A stretch of 64,000 bases of DNA, from NCBI GenBank assembly GCA_942486035.1, contig CALNXK010000185.1, positions 206,001 through 270,000 on the forward strand, in the 5' to 3' direction. The position numbers were made by a program, and so were the translations under genes. The stretch comes from Porites lobata (lineage: Eukaryota > Cnidaria > Anthozoa > Scleractinia > Poritidae). This document shows positions 56,301 through 63,399 of this stretch, in pieces. Position 1 is the first letter of the stretch, and the number at the start of each line of letters is the position of its first letter. Under the pieces are notes generated by a model that saw only the letters and a list, made by a program, of their open reading frames with translations, was not told the origin of the DNA and made no database searches.

Positions 56301-58630
56301 AACGAGCGAGGTAGTCTGCGCCAGACTTTTTGCCTTTATCACCAATTTAATCCTCCATATTCCTTCTGAAACAGATTTTGGAATTCACTACTTTTAATTT
56401 TTTGATATCTCGTTGATTTTCAAAGATTTTTCTAATCGGCCTTATTGGCTCCAGTGTGTTTTCTTTATATTACTTCCTTCGATCTTTTCTTCCGGTATCG
56501 TTTGTAAACGAATCTACCGGAAAAAATCTACCTGACATAAACTATCGTTCTCTGCTTTTTTATTATTATTGTTTTTTTCAGCTTCTTCACCTATGGATTT
56601 ATTTCTCATCTTTTAAGTAGTCTGTTACTTTATCGATTAATTGCGATGATGGTAATGAACCACTTGTATTTCAAAAGTTGTGTCATTTTCTGGATCTAAA
56701 TTTTCATATATTTTCTTCTTCAGCTGCTTCAGTTTGCTCTTTTAGTCTGGTCTTTAAAGCCCCATCTTTTCTCCTCAATTTCTTTTTCGTTATTCTAATC
56801 TCCTCCTTGTTCTTAATTTGATGTTTTCTGTCAAAACAAATGCCGTGACTGAAGAACAAGAAAGAGATATAAGATTTAGAACTTAAGATTAACTATTGTG
56901 ATTGACTGTGGTTGAGGCGCACAGGTTTTGGCCTATATGTTCAAAAGCGGATTTTGAGCCTAAACCTTTCCTTTCCAGTAACTGCTCATTTTATTCCTTA
57001 GCCACCTTACGCTAAAATTTGATGATGGAAGGTTGCTATGTTACCAAGATAAGACGTCATAAATAGCATAAGGCTAAGCGACTTCTAAGAATAATGCGCG
57101 TTACTTTCTTTGTAAAATAAATACACATAACATCGTTAAAAAAAGAAATATATTTAATTATAGCATACTTCAAACTTAATTCTCAATTTTTGTACCATTA
57201 AGACAAATTATGCAAAAAATGAATTTAAAATAAAATCCAAGATTGAATGCAATGTGGCCGCTACAATAATGACGTCACGGCTTCCCAGTGGTGCCATACC
57301 CCATAATATTAATATTATTTTGTTGAGCTTATCAAAGTCTATCAATCAAACTTTTCACACCCTCCGGGTTGCAATAGCAACAACAATGTGAAAAAACTGT
57401 GAAACCCATGCGTTTGATTTTATTTGTCGCCCATATAGTTTTGATAAACTACAATTTTGAATTAGGCATACACAAGAAATAATTGTTTTTCACGCCCTAA
57501 CAGAATAAATTAACGATCAATTCTACCTAGATTTTCGCTCGTACCTTTTGAAGGAGTTATGCGTGCGAGTCATTTGATCATGTGACGTCTACACAAGCCT
57601 AGGATGAGAGTGGCTGTTTGTTCATCTTTGTTGACAGACTTGTCCTTGATATATCACGTTCCTTGAAAGTTTACGTTGAATATTTTAAGAAACATTAACT
57701 ATATATAGACCGTGGTCACGAATCTCGAGAAATAAATTTAGTTATTTCACGAATCACGGGATCATTTTTGTTCACGGATCATGAGAAATTAATTATTCCG
57801 TTCACGATTCACGGCAATTGAAAATAGTCGTTCACGGTTCACGGAATGAATAGACATATGAAATAACGAGGGTAAAGCAAAATGCTGAGAGTTTTTTTTC
57901 GTAGGAGGCAAACGAAATGAAATTAAAAAGAATGAAAAAACAGGACAAATCGAACCTTTTCAAAAGCGATCCTTTTACAATTTGTTCCACTAGTCCAGGC
58001 GTTTAAAGAAGCTGTACCTAGTTGAGCGCCAGCAGGTACAGATTGCAGCGCCATCCAGTTCACTTGCGAAGCGCCACTTGAGCCATCTCCGTACTCCAAA
58101 ACACAGACAGTAAATGCCTTGTTATTCACCGATTCCACCCAAATTGCTGCACCATTTCCACGAGTAGAACCTTTCGTTGCGTAGCTTTTAGAACTGATGA
58201 AGATTTTAATTTCTTGTCCACCGTTAAAAGGCTCCTCAAAAGAAACATTCTTACAGGCAAACAGACTCAAAGTTGTGGTCACATTGAATTTTCCTGCTTT
58301 GAAGCTGAGTCCTGTAGTACAAACAAGAACAAACTATTAAGTACCACTGTGCAACTATTCGACATTTTTTACCCATAAAGATATTGTGTTAATAAAGAAG
58401 TAACTACTTGTGAACAATGCTTCATCCTTCGTGAAATCAAAGCCTTCTTGTAACTTACAGTTCTTCATCACTAAATCAAAATTTTACGAGCATGTTTGTG
58501 TAAAACAGTTCTTGAATAACATAAAAACATCAATTTCGGTGTTGTTCATACCTTCAATTTCTTGGTAAATGAGAGCAACTATGAAGAAAATCGAGAAGAC
58601 GTGCACACGGAGTTGGTGCTCGGTAGACAT
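38215..58630 (-). CDS. Multidomain secreted lectin: SP - 3x H-lectin-like - Kazal - 3x H-lectin-like - CTLD - 2x cbEGF - FReD
   Basis: A 17-exon gene assembled by eye; exon lengths total 3,285 nt (1,094 residues plus stop) and every junction is phase-compatible. Order: signal peptide (1-26); H-type-lectin-like repeats (27-313); follistatin/Kazal (314-386); three more repeats (387-674); C-type lectin domain (675-799); two calcium-binding EGF domains (800-881); fibrinogen-related domain (882-1094). Module borders are all phase 1, the rule for shuffled extracellular modules; introns inside the lectin-like cassettes are phase 0 except at cassette edges. Introns use GT-AG except one GC-AG after the CTLD. 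The predicted product is secreted, disulphide-rich and calcium-dependent. Sugar binding is predicted from the CTLD and FReD residues; a role in immune or symbiont recognition is inference. Nothing in the coding sequence is broken. The gene model is mine and has no transcript support. Confidence 0.8.
38813..39190 (-). CDS. Exon 16: fibrinogen-related domain, first part
   Basis: AYKNCAELYKAGKRSSGVY, YCDQTTAGGGWTVFQKRLDG, NFYRGWNDYKKGFG, GEFWLGLDKIHRLT, then LGTYTG. It ends ACCG|GTAATT, phase 1. The open frame reads on into the intron as NCITYLIKNGVRGKNF, which is not part of the domain. Confidence 0.93.
39487..39527 (-). pseudogene. Remnant of an EGF exon in the EGF-FReD intron
   Basis: On the minus strand it reads PGHSGDGKKCIA, nearly identical to the end of exon 15. 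It abuts a second copy (about 39528-39800) of the intron piece at 39186-39460. An extra EGF plus FReD-start unit was apparently duplicated and then deleted. Confidence 0.6.
40190..40796. other. Part of the EGF-FReD intron, low complexity, no exon seen
   Basis: Includes a G-rich run at 40228-40252 and AT-rich sequence. Confidence 0.4.
40797..41212. mobile_element. MITE with TTTTATAAAATAACT ends
   Basis: A 15-bp perfect terminal inverted repeat (40797-40811 and 41198-41212). The left 60 bp match 27147-27200. A second palindrome follows at 41240-41375 (CACTCGAGGCGTTGGGAGAATTC and inverse), perhaps the rest of a larger related element. Confidence 0.7.
41690..41927 (-). mobile_element. LINE C-terminal fragment
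   Basis: CLNGLAPPYLCQKF, then RTAAGQRAFTF, KLWNSIPDEFQSITK: the conserved C-terminal tail of Jockey/CR1-type reverse transcriptases, with one frameshift near 41755. A TAATAA-type repeat (41565-41600) marks the 3' end. It lies in a lectin-gene intron. Confidence 0.8.
42200..42395 (-). mobile_element. Second LINE C-terminal fragment
   Basis: The minus strand reads WTNELNGLPNHIRESNS, FKKMFKALLRI, the end of a reverse-transcriptase ORF, followed by a stop and a short tail. It is a different LINE from the one at 41690. Confidence 0.6.
42663..42785 (-). CDS. Exon 15: calcium-binding EGF domain 2
   Basis: DINECRNKSHTCDVNAVC, NTQGSYNCTCKAGYSG, DGKKCIG; 123 nt, phase 1 to 1, the same length as exon 14, so a tandem exon duplication is likely. 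Confidence 0.93.
43044..43166 (-). CDS. Exon 14: calcium-binding EGF domain 1
   Basis: EIDECISNYHRCDPNA, CQNTVGSYICTCKAGF, GNGKKC; 123 nt, phase 1 to 1. The DEC, CxN and Y/F-x-C features match the calcium-binding EGF consensus. Confidence 0.93.
43461..43835 (-). CDS. Exon 13: C-type lectin domain
   Basis: CPDGWDYFNGYCYL, WVTAVSNCSAM, SHLVTVHNQEENVYI, WIGLNDRSVEGSFVW, then QPNN, EDCVHTL, WNDVSC and TCVKG. It has the WIGL and WND signatures, disulphide cysteines and a QPN motif at the sugar-specificity position (EPN favours mannose and QPD galactose in well-studied relatives, so QPN is intermediate). Donor AAAG|GCAAGT is a classic GC-AG splice site. Confidence 0.93.
43923..44013 (-). CDS. Exon 12: repeat 6, end
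   Basis: Paralogue of exon 6: YISRKGFRVCVKELY ... FISYIVLSG; acceptor ATGTACAG, donor TCAG|GTAAGA, phase 0 to 1. Confidence 0.75.
44040..44260. repeat. GGTGGT/AAAACAA-rich minisatellite in intron
   Basis: Several imperfect copies of GGGAAAACAATAAAAA...GTGGTGGTGG of 45-60 bp. The apparent long open frame across it is low-complexity and not a gene. Confidence 0.7.
44871..44900 (+). repeat. ATGATT microsatellite
   Basis: Four to five tandem TATGAT/GATTAT units, followed by a TTATTA-rich run. Confidence 0.85.
45220..45560. repeat. Exact 171-bp tandem duplication in intron
   Basis: Unit 45220-45390 is repeated at 45391-45560 with no difference seen by eye. Exact identity means a recent duplication or an assembly artefact. 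Confidence 0.9.
45818..45934 (-). CDS. Exon 11: repeat 6, first part
   Basis: Paralogue of exon 5: EAIFAKSYNTTPHVFVSAL ... NSIAAWVE; acceptor TTTTTTAG, donor GAG|GTTGGT, phase 0 to 0. Confidence 0.8.
46680..47127. mobile_element. MITE with TAATATCATGGGTGACGAATTA ends
   Basis: Left 46746-46772 and right 47094-47122 are inverted copies. A separate hairpin (TAATCAAATGGTGACGAG... and inverse) at 46681-46742 abuts it. It lies in the intron between lectin exons 10 and 11. Confidence 0.7.
47225..47335 (-). CDS. Exon 10: end of repeat 5 and start of repeat 6
   Basis: Paralogue of exon 4: NWLAFSDLPNPPF ... RHYNAFCK; acceptor TTTCAG, donor AAG|GTCAGT, phase 0 to 0. Confidence 0.8.
47690..48075 (-). 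mobile_element. L1/Tx1-type LINE C-terminal fragment
   Basis: FQYKIIHNILPYRRKLFKLP, a frameshift, then CVHCNSLDTLPHMLVNC (C-x2-C...H...C knuckle), IISWWNHQ, LSILYGYYPED. The order matches the end of L1/Tx1-clade ORF2. It has one frameshift and one stop, and lies in an intron. Confidence 0.7.
48249..48416 (-). CDS. Exon 9: H-lectin-like repeat 5, first part
   Basis: Paralogue of exon 3: GKFSAKPSVFVTSKHYN, AASVWIEDLTKSSCKVCM, HRDIFV|GTAAGT; acceptor TTTCGCAG, phase 0 to 0. The intron upstream contains a 3.36 kb foldback element. Confidence 0.8.
48580..51942. mobile_element. 3.36 kb foldback element with perfect 9-bp target duplication (Mutator-like)
   Basis: GATTAAAAG flanks both ends (48571-48579 and 51943-51951). 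Terminal inverted repeats start CATCCTCGGAGACCCAGGGG and extend about 490 bp on the left and about 700 bp on the right, the difference being mostly a nested hairpin. Arms carry a GGGGAACGGGGAGC minisatellite and a frame reading HVQPYLELKRIYTE. Nine-base duplications plus long TIRs are the hallmark of Mutator-like elements. The interior (49080-51230) has no transposase, so it is non-autonomous. It fills most of the intron between lectin exons 8 and 9. Confidence 0.88.
51661..51873. mobile_element. Nested 213-bp hairpin MITE in the right arm
   Basis: Perfectly mirrored halves (GAAGAAAAGTAAAGAACGGC, CCAGACCAGTTCCAAACGG) meet near 51767. The left arm of the host element lacks it: there GCACGAAGAAAA runs straight into GGATGTTACT. 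Confidence 0.85.
52188..52564 (-). CDS. Exon 8: H-lectin-like repeat 4
   Basis: Paralogue of exon 2: HCQVIRFKPFVF, IELQITVNHI, AAVSWIEDVNNDGFTACV, VTVDWMAYQGAPVGG, TGTICATVRFPT; donor ACC|GTAAGA, phase 1 to 0. Confidence 0.8.
52764..52982 (-). CDS. Exon 7: follistatin/Kazal-like module
   Basis: DPCIDVTCHYHSLCKAF (follistatin-like), then CVCLDSCPTYKEPVCSSNG, TYDNKC and HPGSC (Kazal-like). 73 residues, phase 1 to 1. Such modules can be protease inhibitors or structural spacers; the reactive loop is around PTYKEPVC. Confidence 0.9.
53107..53602. mobile_element. ~0.5 kb MITE with TGTTCAC...TATACCGGATA ends
   Basis: Left CTATGTTCACAGTATACCGG and right CCGGTATAAAGTGAACACAG are inverted. An internal motif around CAGATAGCTTCTCGTGGCGCC is repeated. 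Located between lectin exons 6 and 7. Confidence 0.75.
53871..53967 (-). CDS. Exon 6: repeat 3, end
   Basis: HTSTNETEVCVRSYNNND ... IIKVDYIVVG; acceptor ATGCTTAG, donor GGAG|GTACGT, phase 0 to 1. Confidence 0.7.
54434..54562 (-). CDS. Exon 5: repeat 3, first part
   Basis: KVKFQDVFYAPPVVVVSPRL ... KAVTAWVE; acceptor GTTTTCAG, donor GAG|GTTAGA, phase 0 to 0. Confidence 0.75.
54824..54937 (-). CDS. Exon 4: end of repeat 2 and start of repeat 3
   Basis: DWMAFIKLKTDNFTL ... NNAVCQ; acceptor TTCGGCAG, donor CAG|GTATAT, phase 0 to 0. Confidence 0.75.
54960..55450. mobile_element. MITE-like region with TGTGATCT inverted ends
   Basis: TAGATCACAAAAGACGGAAAATG at 55330 is mirrored by CACTTTGACGTCATATGTGATCT at 55420, around a GCCTGCGGCAGG hairpin. 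Exact limits are unclear. Intronic. Confidence 0.5.
55558..55722 (-). CDS. Exon 3: H-lectin-like repeat 2, first part
   Basis: LFLALPNIMVTARHQ ... DALAVWVEDLRKDSFKLC ... NIKV; phase 0 to 0; ends AAAGTG|GTGAGC just before the WMA strand. Confidence 0.75.
55760..57700. other. Large intron between lectin exons 2 and 3, no exon seen
   Basis: AT-rich; 56130-56860 reads as shattered Lys/Glu-rich coding-like sequence in several minus frames with many stops, perhaps an old mobile-gene remnant. No intact frame. Confidence 0.4.
57715..57850. repeat. TTCACGRWTCACGG degenerate tandem repeat
   Basis: Four to six related units (TTCACGAATCACGGG, TTCACGGATCATGAG, TTCACGATTCACGGC, TTCACGGTTCACGGA) spaced 25-35 bases apart. 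Confidence 0.7.
57956..58311 (-). CDS. Exon 2: H-lectin-like repeat 1
   Basis: Starts after CTACAG and ends AAAAG|GTTCGA (phase 1 to 0). The repeat pattern is LFACKNVSF, IKIFISSKSY, AAIWVESVNNKAFTVCV, QVNWMALQ. The end (GTNCKRIAFEK) is the first strand of the next repeat. Family resemblance to H-type lectin (discoidin C-terminal-like) beta-sandwiches is by pattern only. Confidence 0.75.
58552..58630 (-). CDS. Exon 1: signal peptide
   Basis: MSTEHQLRVHVFSIFFIVALIYQEIEG: a hydrophobic core after a short basic stretch. The chosen ATG at 58630 fits a signal peptide better than the in-frame ATG 63 bases upstream (MPRIRRR). It ends GAAG|GTATGA, phase 1. Confidence 0.75.
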
Positions 58631-58639
58631 CTTGCTTCC

Positions 58640-59272
58640 AATGAGAGAAAATCTACCGTGGTCTTCATCATACCTCCTACGAATACGTGGCAATAAGGCT
58701 TAGCACGAATTAAAATATTACACGTTTAGCACAAGGAAAAAAAATGCCTGAGAGGGTAGCAGTGAGATGGTTAAGGAGCAGGAAAAAGCTGATATGTATG
58801 TTAAAGGTACACGTACTTAGTGGGGGTAGACATGCGAGGTCTTTGACTTCCCAGGGGGTACGAGAGTATAAAGAAGATGGCGTATGATTTCAGGATCATA
58901 TTATAAACAGTAAAAATTAACAAACATCTAGACTAAAACGAAAACTATGATTAGTTATAAGTAACTCTGAGATTTTTAGAAAAGGGGAAACGCCACAGGA
59001 GATAAGGGGCAATTCTGGCAAGAATGTCTCATTTATCTTTTAAAGCAAATTATTTTTCTGCTTAAAAGTGTACAGGTTCAACTGATACTCTCGGCCATTC
59101 CATTTCAAACATTTTGCATGCGGGCAGTCAAGATATTGTAAAATTACTGTGCGATTAGACGCTCTCTTATGTTCGTAAACTTTAGTAAAGTTAAGCCTTG
59201 TGATATTTGCACCGGGCTTTCTTTTTTTTACAGTTATACGTTCAGCTTTTGTAATTCCATCATCTAACACAG
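58640..59272. other. 5' flank of the lectin gene
   Basis: The promoter should lie here, but no TATA box could be fixed. A minus-strand frame at 59040-59312 (with TVILQYLDCPHAKCLKWNG) is unidentified. Confidence 0.35.
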
Positions 59273-59669
59273 CAGGGGCACCCAACGAGGATATAGTGCA
59301 AAACCACTTCACATAGCATTGTTGAATGTATTTTAGTATTTAAACGGTAGATATAGGCATATTTTTATCCCCTAAAAACTTTCCATCTGTTCGGATTTCC
59401 TAGCTGAAAGTCTAGTGATCCGAAAATTATAGGCATCAAAACTTACCTTTTCGAAAATTTCAGCGAGGAAAAGGCACCCGAAAATCCTAGGTGGCCTTTT
59501 TTAGGGTAAAAATCCGTTAAAAATGGGTAATTATACCATTTTGTGGATGTTCGAAAATCCTAGGAGAGGCAGGCAAGCAAGATATTTTACAACAAATGTT
59601 CCGAAAATTCTAGATCTCAAATCGTCTTTCGAACAGATATTTTCCGAAAATTGCCGTTGGGTGCCCCTG
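59273..59669. mobile_element. 397-bp hAT-like MITE
   Basis: Perfect 15-bp TIRs CAGGGGCACCCAACG at both ends, flanked directly by ACACAG on each side (59267-59272 and 59670-59675). The CAGGGGC terminus is typical of hAT elements. Internal repeats of CCGAAAATCCTAGG. It separates two minus-strand open frames. Confidence 0.8.
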
Positions 59670-59799
59670 ACACAGTGAAGTGTTACAATGATAAACTGAA
59701 CTAAAGACATTTTTACCTCCTCGCTGGTTTGCATCATATTTTGAAATAAATCAGTGGAGTACAATTTATCACCAACCTTCTGATTTTTACGTTTCATAG

Positions 59800-60600
59800 T
59801 TCAGTACTGGAGGGATAAGGCTTCCTAGAGACTTATCGTTTTAACAATTTCCAGGTCAATATGATTTTTCGTGCTTAGGTCCGATTAAGCTTATGTTATA
59901 TATTGGAAGAAAGGGAAAATTTATAATAGCCGCTTATTCTGTAAACAAAGCGCAATTAATGAAATGAATAATGTGTGAAAATTCACAAAAGCCGCTCATT
60001 ATCTCAGTTCAACTTATCGATGAGCGTGGAATGCTTTTGACTGATAGTGAAATATGGATAAATTGTACTTAAAATAAGGGGTAATTCTGAGAATATATTT
60101 CAATCGTGAGTTAGGTCTGTCGCAGTTCTAGACTCGATATAAAATGAGGAGATTTGCATTTCAAATTTAATGTTCAAGTCGGTTCGAAAGCTCTGATTTG
60201 TTTACCTATATATTATATCTGTTTTTATTTCGTACCCCTATCAGCGTCTATTTGAATAATTTATTTTTTATTATTTTCAAAATAAAATTGCCAGTATTAC
60301 AAATTCTTAGTTACATTTGATAGCATTCTAGTCCCGAGAACATACATTTTATATGCATGAAATTAAGTATATTACGTAATAATAATTAAAAATAAGTAAC
60401 TAAAACACTATCAACAGGTTTTACGTACAAAGTGTCATTTGTTACAGCCGGAAATGAACATAACACTGTTTATTCAGTTTTCAAATGAAACACTTTGGTG
60501 ACACTTTAGTGACATGAATGATTCAGTGAAAAATCTGAGCATGAGCGGATGTTATCACATGGTGTTGTCGCTATTATCTCTATTAGGCTCTATTCACCAT
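59800..60600. other. Intergenic, nothing recognised
   Basis: AT-rich sequence without supported genes. Confidence 0.4.
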
Positions 60601-60604
60601 TTTC

Positions 60605-60735
60605 ATATAGACCATAATCCACCTTGTTTACCCCCCAAATTTTGCATAACTATTGTCTTCGATTTCTCTTGGGACGACTGAGAACCTGCAAAATTTTTAC
60701 GAGTAAACAAGTTTCTTTATTGTCTACGTGAAAAT
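60605..60735. mobile_element. Foldback MITE, relative of 24176-24372
   Basis: CACCATTTTCATATAG and CTACGTGAAAATGGTG ends; the inner block TTTGCATAACTATTGTCTTC is shared with the 24.2 kb copy. Confidence 0.65.
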
Positions 60736-60901
60736 GGTGAATTGATATTTCCGGCGCTCTATCGAACCTAGTTCTTGTCCACTCGTACAGTTAAGGATTG
60801 CTGCATTTATACGATTTCAAAATAATAGGTTTTTGAGAATTTTGGTTTCGGGGACATAAATGGCGGTTGCCAATTGTGAGATAGAAGAGAGTTTACCGTC
60901 T

Positions 60902-61235
60902 TCAAGTATACGGCAAACGGCAAACGTCAGATTCAAGTTGAGAATTTCTCAAAGTAGAAAATGAGCAGATAAAAACAGCTCAAAACAATTCTTATGGATA
61001 AAAAATTGGGTGAAACTACTAATTCATGTGTAGAAAAAAAAAACAGTATAAAGACAAATAATAGGGACAGTTGGTCACGTGGTACAAATTCGCGTTTGCC
61101 GTTTGATATACACGTGATGCTTAACTTCTCTAGAGTCACCTTTACGGTAAACGGCAAAAGTCAAATTGTATATGAAAATTAAAAAATAGAAAATGATCAG
61201 ATAAAAACAGCTCAAAACAATTCTCATGGATAAAA
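60902..61235. repeat. Diverged direct repeat of ~100 bp
   Basis: ACGGCAAACGGCAAACGTC...CAGATAAAAACAGCTCAAAAC...GGATAAAA at 60912-61005 recurs at 61145-61235. Confidence 0.7.
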
Positions 61236-61293
61236 CTGGCGTTATTAGCGTCTACTTTTAAAGAGGAATAAACGACACGTAAAAGGAGAAAAC

Positions 61294-63236
61294 CACAGGT
61301 AACCCAGGCTCTGTGATAGTACCACAGTACGGTTCCAGTAAAATTACAGTGTTTGTATGGGGTAAAAATATCATCCTAAAATTTCTAGGAAATACTAAAT
61401 AAAGATCAATGAAACTTACTCTGCAGTTAATTGTTGTTGTCCTTATTGGTCCAACGAAGTTTCGTGATAATTTGCGGTAATTTGTTCAAATTCACTCTAT
61501 CTACAATAATAATATACAAGGTAGGAAACACGAGGTGCCATTTTCGCCGACATGCTCTCATTCAACACAACTTTTTCCACGAAATTCGAACTCCAACGGA
61601 AAATAAACATGCCAGAATCGTAGAAATAGGATAGCAGCAGGTATAGAAACCAATGAGGCTCTCCCAGATAGAGAAACGAATCCCACAGACTTGGACAAAC
61701 TCGAAGAATATAATCCAAACACACCGAGAATACGCTCGCCGAAGCAGCCGGGCCAGATCAACGCGCGGCCAAGAAAATGAAGCCTGGGCACTGTACAAAA
61801 AAATTCCATCCCGGGAGTCCTGGGGTGACCTTTCTAGGGACCGATACATCATTTTCCCAAAGCCACCCTCCCCTGCTGGAAAAATACTTGATAGAAGGCA
61901 ATTGTTCTTGCTAGCCAATCACTATTTGCCTGAGGAAACCCCGCACACGCGCCTGAATTTAAATGGCTAAAAAAAAAGTAATATAATCAGGAGAGTCTGC
62001 GGAGTTACAAGACGTCCCATTTCTTTTACTAAGGAATGCAAATAACAGTAATGAAACTAATGAAATAACAACGCGAAATGCTTACAAGGCGGGCTAAAAA
62101 CAAGGTTGAACAAAAGGTAGATGATGACTGAGATACTGTTGCTGTGAACTCTCGAGCGAAACTATCGTAAATAAACGGTGAAACTTACAAACTAATGTCA
62201 AAAATTATACAGAAAATTGCGACAGAATATGAATTGCGATAACTGAGACGAATGTGAAAGGCACGTGCACTAGTAAACAAAGAACTAGCGCGATTAACAT
62301 ATTTAGCGATTAATGCGGCAGTAACACGCCGACTTCTTGTCAATACAAGTGAACGCTCTATCGGTTAAATATGTGAATCATCGTGATACACCTCTCTTTG
62401 AATTTGGTCCTGTTGTACAAATGCCTCAGTAAGAGCCAAAATTCACTTATATCTTTAGCTCGTTTTAAGTTTTGTAAATCGTCCTTAGTTGTTCTTTCCT
62501 TTGCACTTATAACCTTGCCCTATTGATGTTTGATAAACTTTCTGAGGACCAGCGCCAGGAGCTGAATATAGTTGGAGAGGAAAATAATCTCTTTATAACA
62601 GGCCATAGTGATTGGCTAGGAAGAACAATTGCCTTCTATCTTGTATTTTTCCAGCAGGGGAGGGTGGCCTTGGGCAAATGATGTATCGGTCCCTAGAAAG
62701 GTCACCCCAGGACCCCCGGGATGGAATTTTTTTGTACAGTGCCCAGGCTTCATTTTCTTGACCGCGCGTTGATCTGGCCCGGCTGCTTCGGCGAGCGTAT
62801 TCTCGGTGTGTTTGGATTATATTGTTCGAGTTTGTCAAAGTCTGTGGGATTCGTTTCTCTATCTGGGAAAGCTTCATTGGTTTCTATATCTGCTGCTATC
62901 CTATTTCTACGAGCCTGGCATGTTTATTTTCCGTTGGAGTTCGAATTTCGTGGAAAAAGTTGTGTTGAATGAGAGCATGTCGGCGAAAATGGCACCTCGT
63001 GTTTCCTGCCTTGTATATTATTATTGTAGATAGAGTGAATTTGAACAAATTACTGCAAATTATCACGAAACTTCGTTGGAGCAATAAGGACAACAACAAT
63101 TAACTGCAGAGTAAGTTTCATTGATCTTTATTTAGTATTTCCTAGAAATTTTAGGATGATATTTTTACCCCATACAAACACTGTAATTTTACTGGAACCG
63201 TACTGTGGTACTATCACAGAGCCTGGGTTACCTGTG
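61294..63236. mobile_element. 1.94 kb long-inverted-repeat element with 7-bp target duplication
   Basis: Arms 61294 to about 61925 and about 62605 to 63236 are near-identical inverses, beginning CACAGGTAACCCAGGC. AGAAAAC flanks both ends (61287-61293 and 63237-63243; 8 bp if the end is set one base in). Arms share a frame (LSQIEKRIPQT, ARRSSRARSTRGQENEAWALYKKIPSR) with few changes. The ~680-bp centre has no gene. Confidence 0.85.
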
Positions 63237-63340
63237 AGAAAACTTGATCGTTTGGCGTAAACGTTACGCTAGTAAGTCTCTCTAATATTTACAGTTGAAC
63301 TACAAAATAATTTTATATTATAATATAGAAAAATTTTAGA

Positions 63341-63395
63341 ATCGCGTTAGCACTGCAGTGCTCTACCATTTGAGCAATGAAGACCCATACATTGG
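63341..63395 (-). repeat. 5' half of a tRNA-like sequence
   Basis: The minus strand reads TTGCTCAAATGGTAGAGCAC, a good tRNA D-arm/A-box. No T-arm or acceptor partner follows, so it is a fragment and not a gene. Confidence 0.35.
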
Positions 63396-63399
63396 GAGC

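Noticed and set aside
56066..56314. Lys-rich 82-codon frame
   Set aside because: Composition follows A-rich DNA; no homology or splice context.
57715..57850. CRISPR-like spaced repeats
   Set aside because: Units are degenerate, spacers are short and uneven, and the DNA is animal nuclear DNA; this is an ordinary minisatellite.
59040..59797. One secreted protein interrupted by the MITE
   Set aside because: Excising the element puts the two frames out of register and meets a stop.
61497..61918. Several overlapping minus-strand frames in the left arm
   Set aside because: They are other-frame readings of the arm that also holds the plus-strand frame; none has an identifiable domain.
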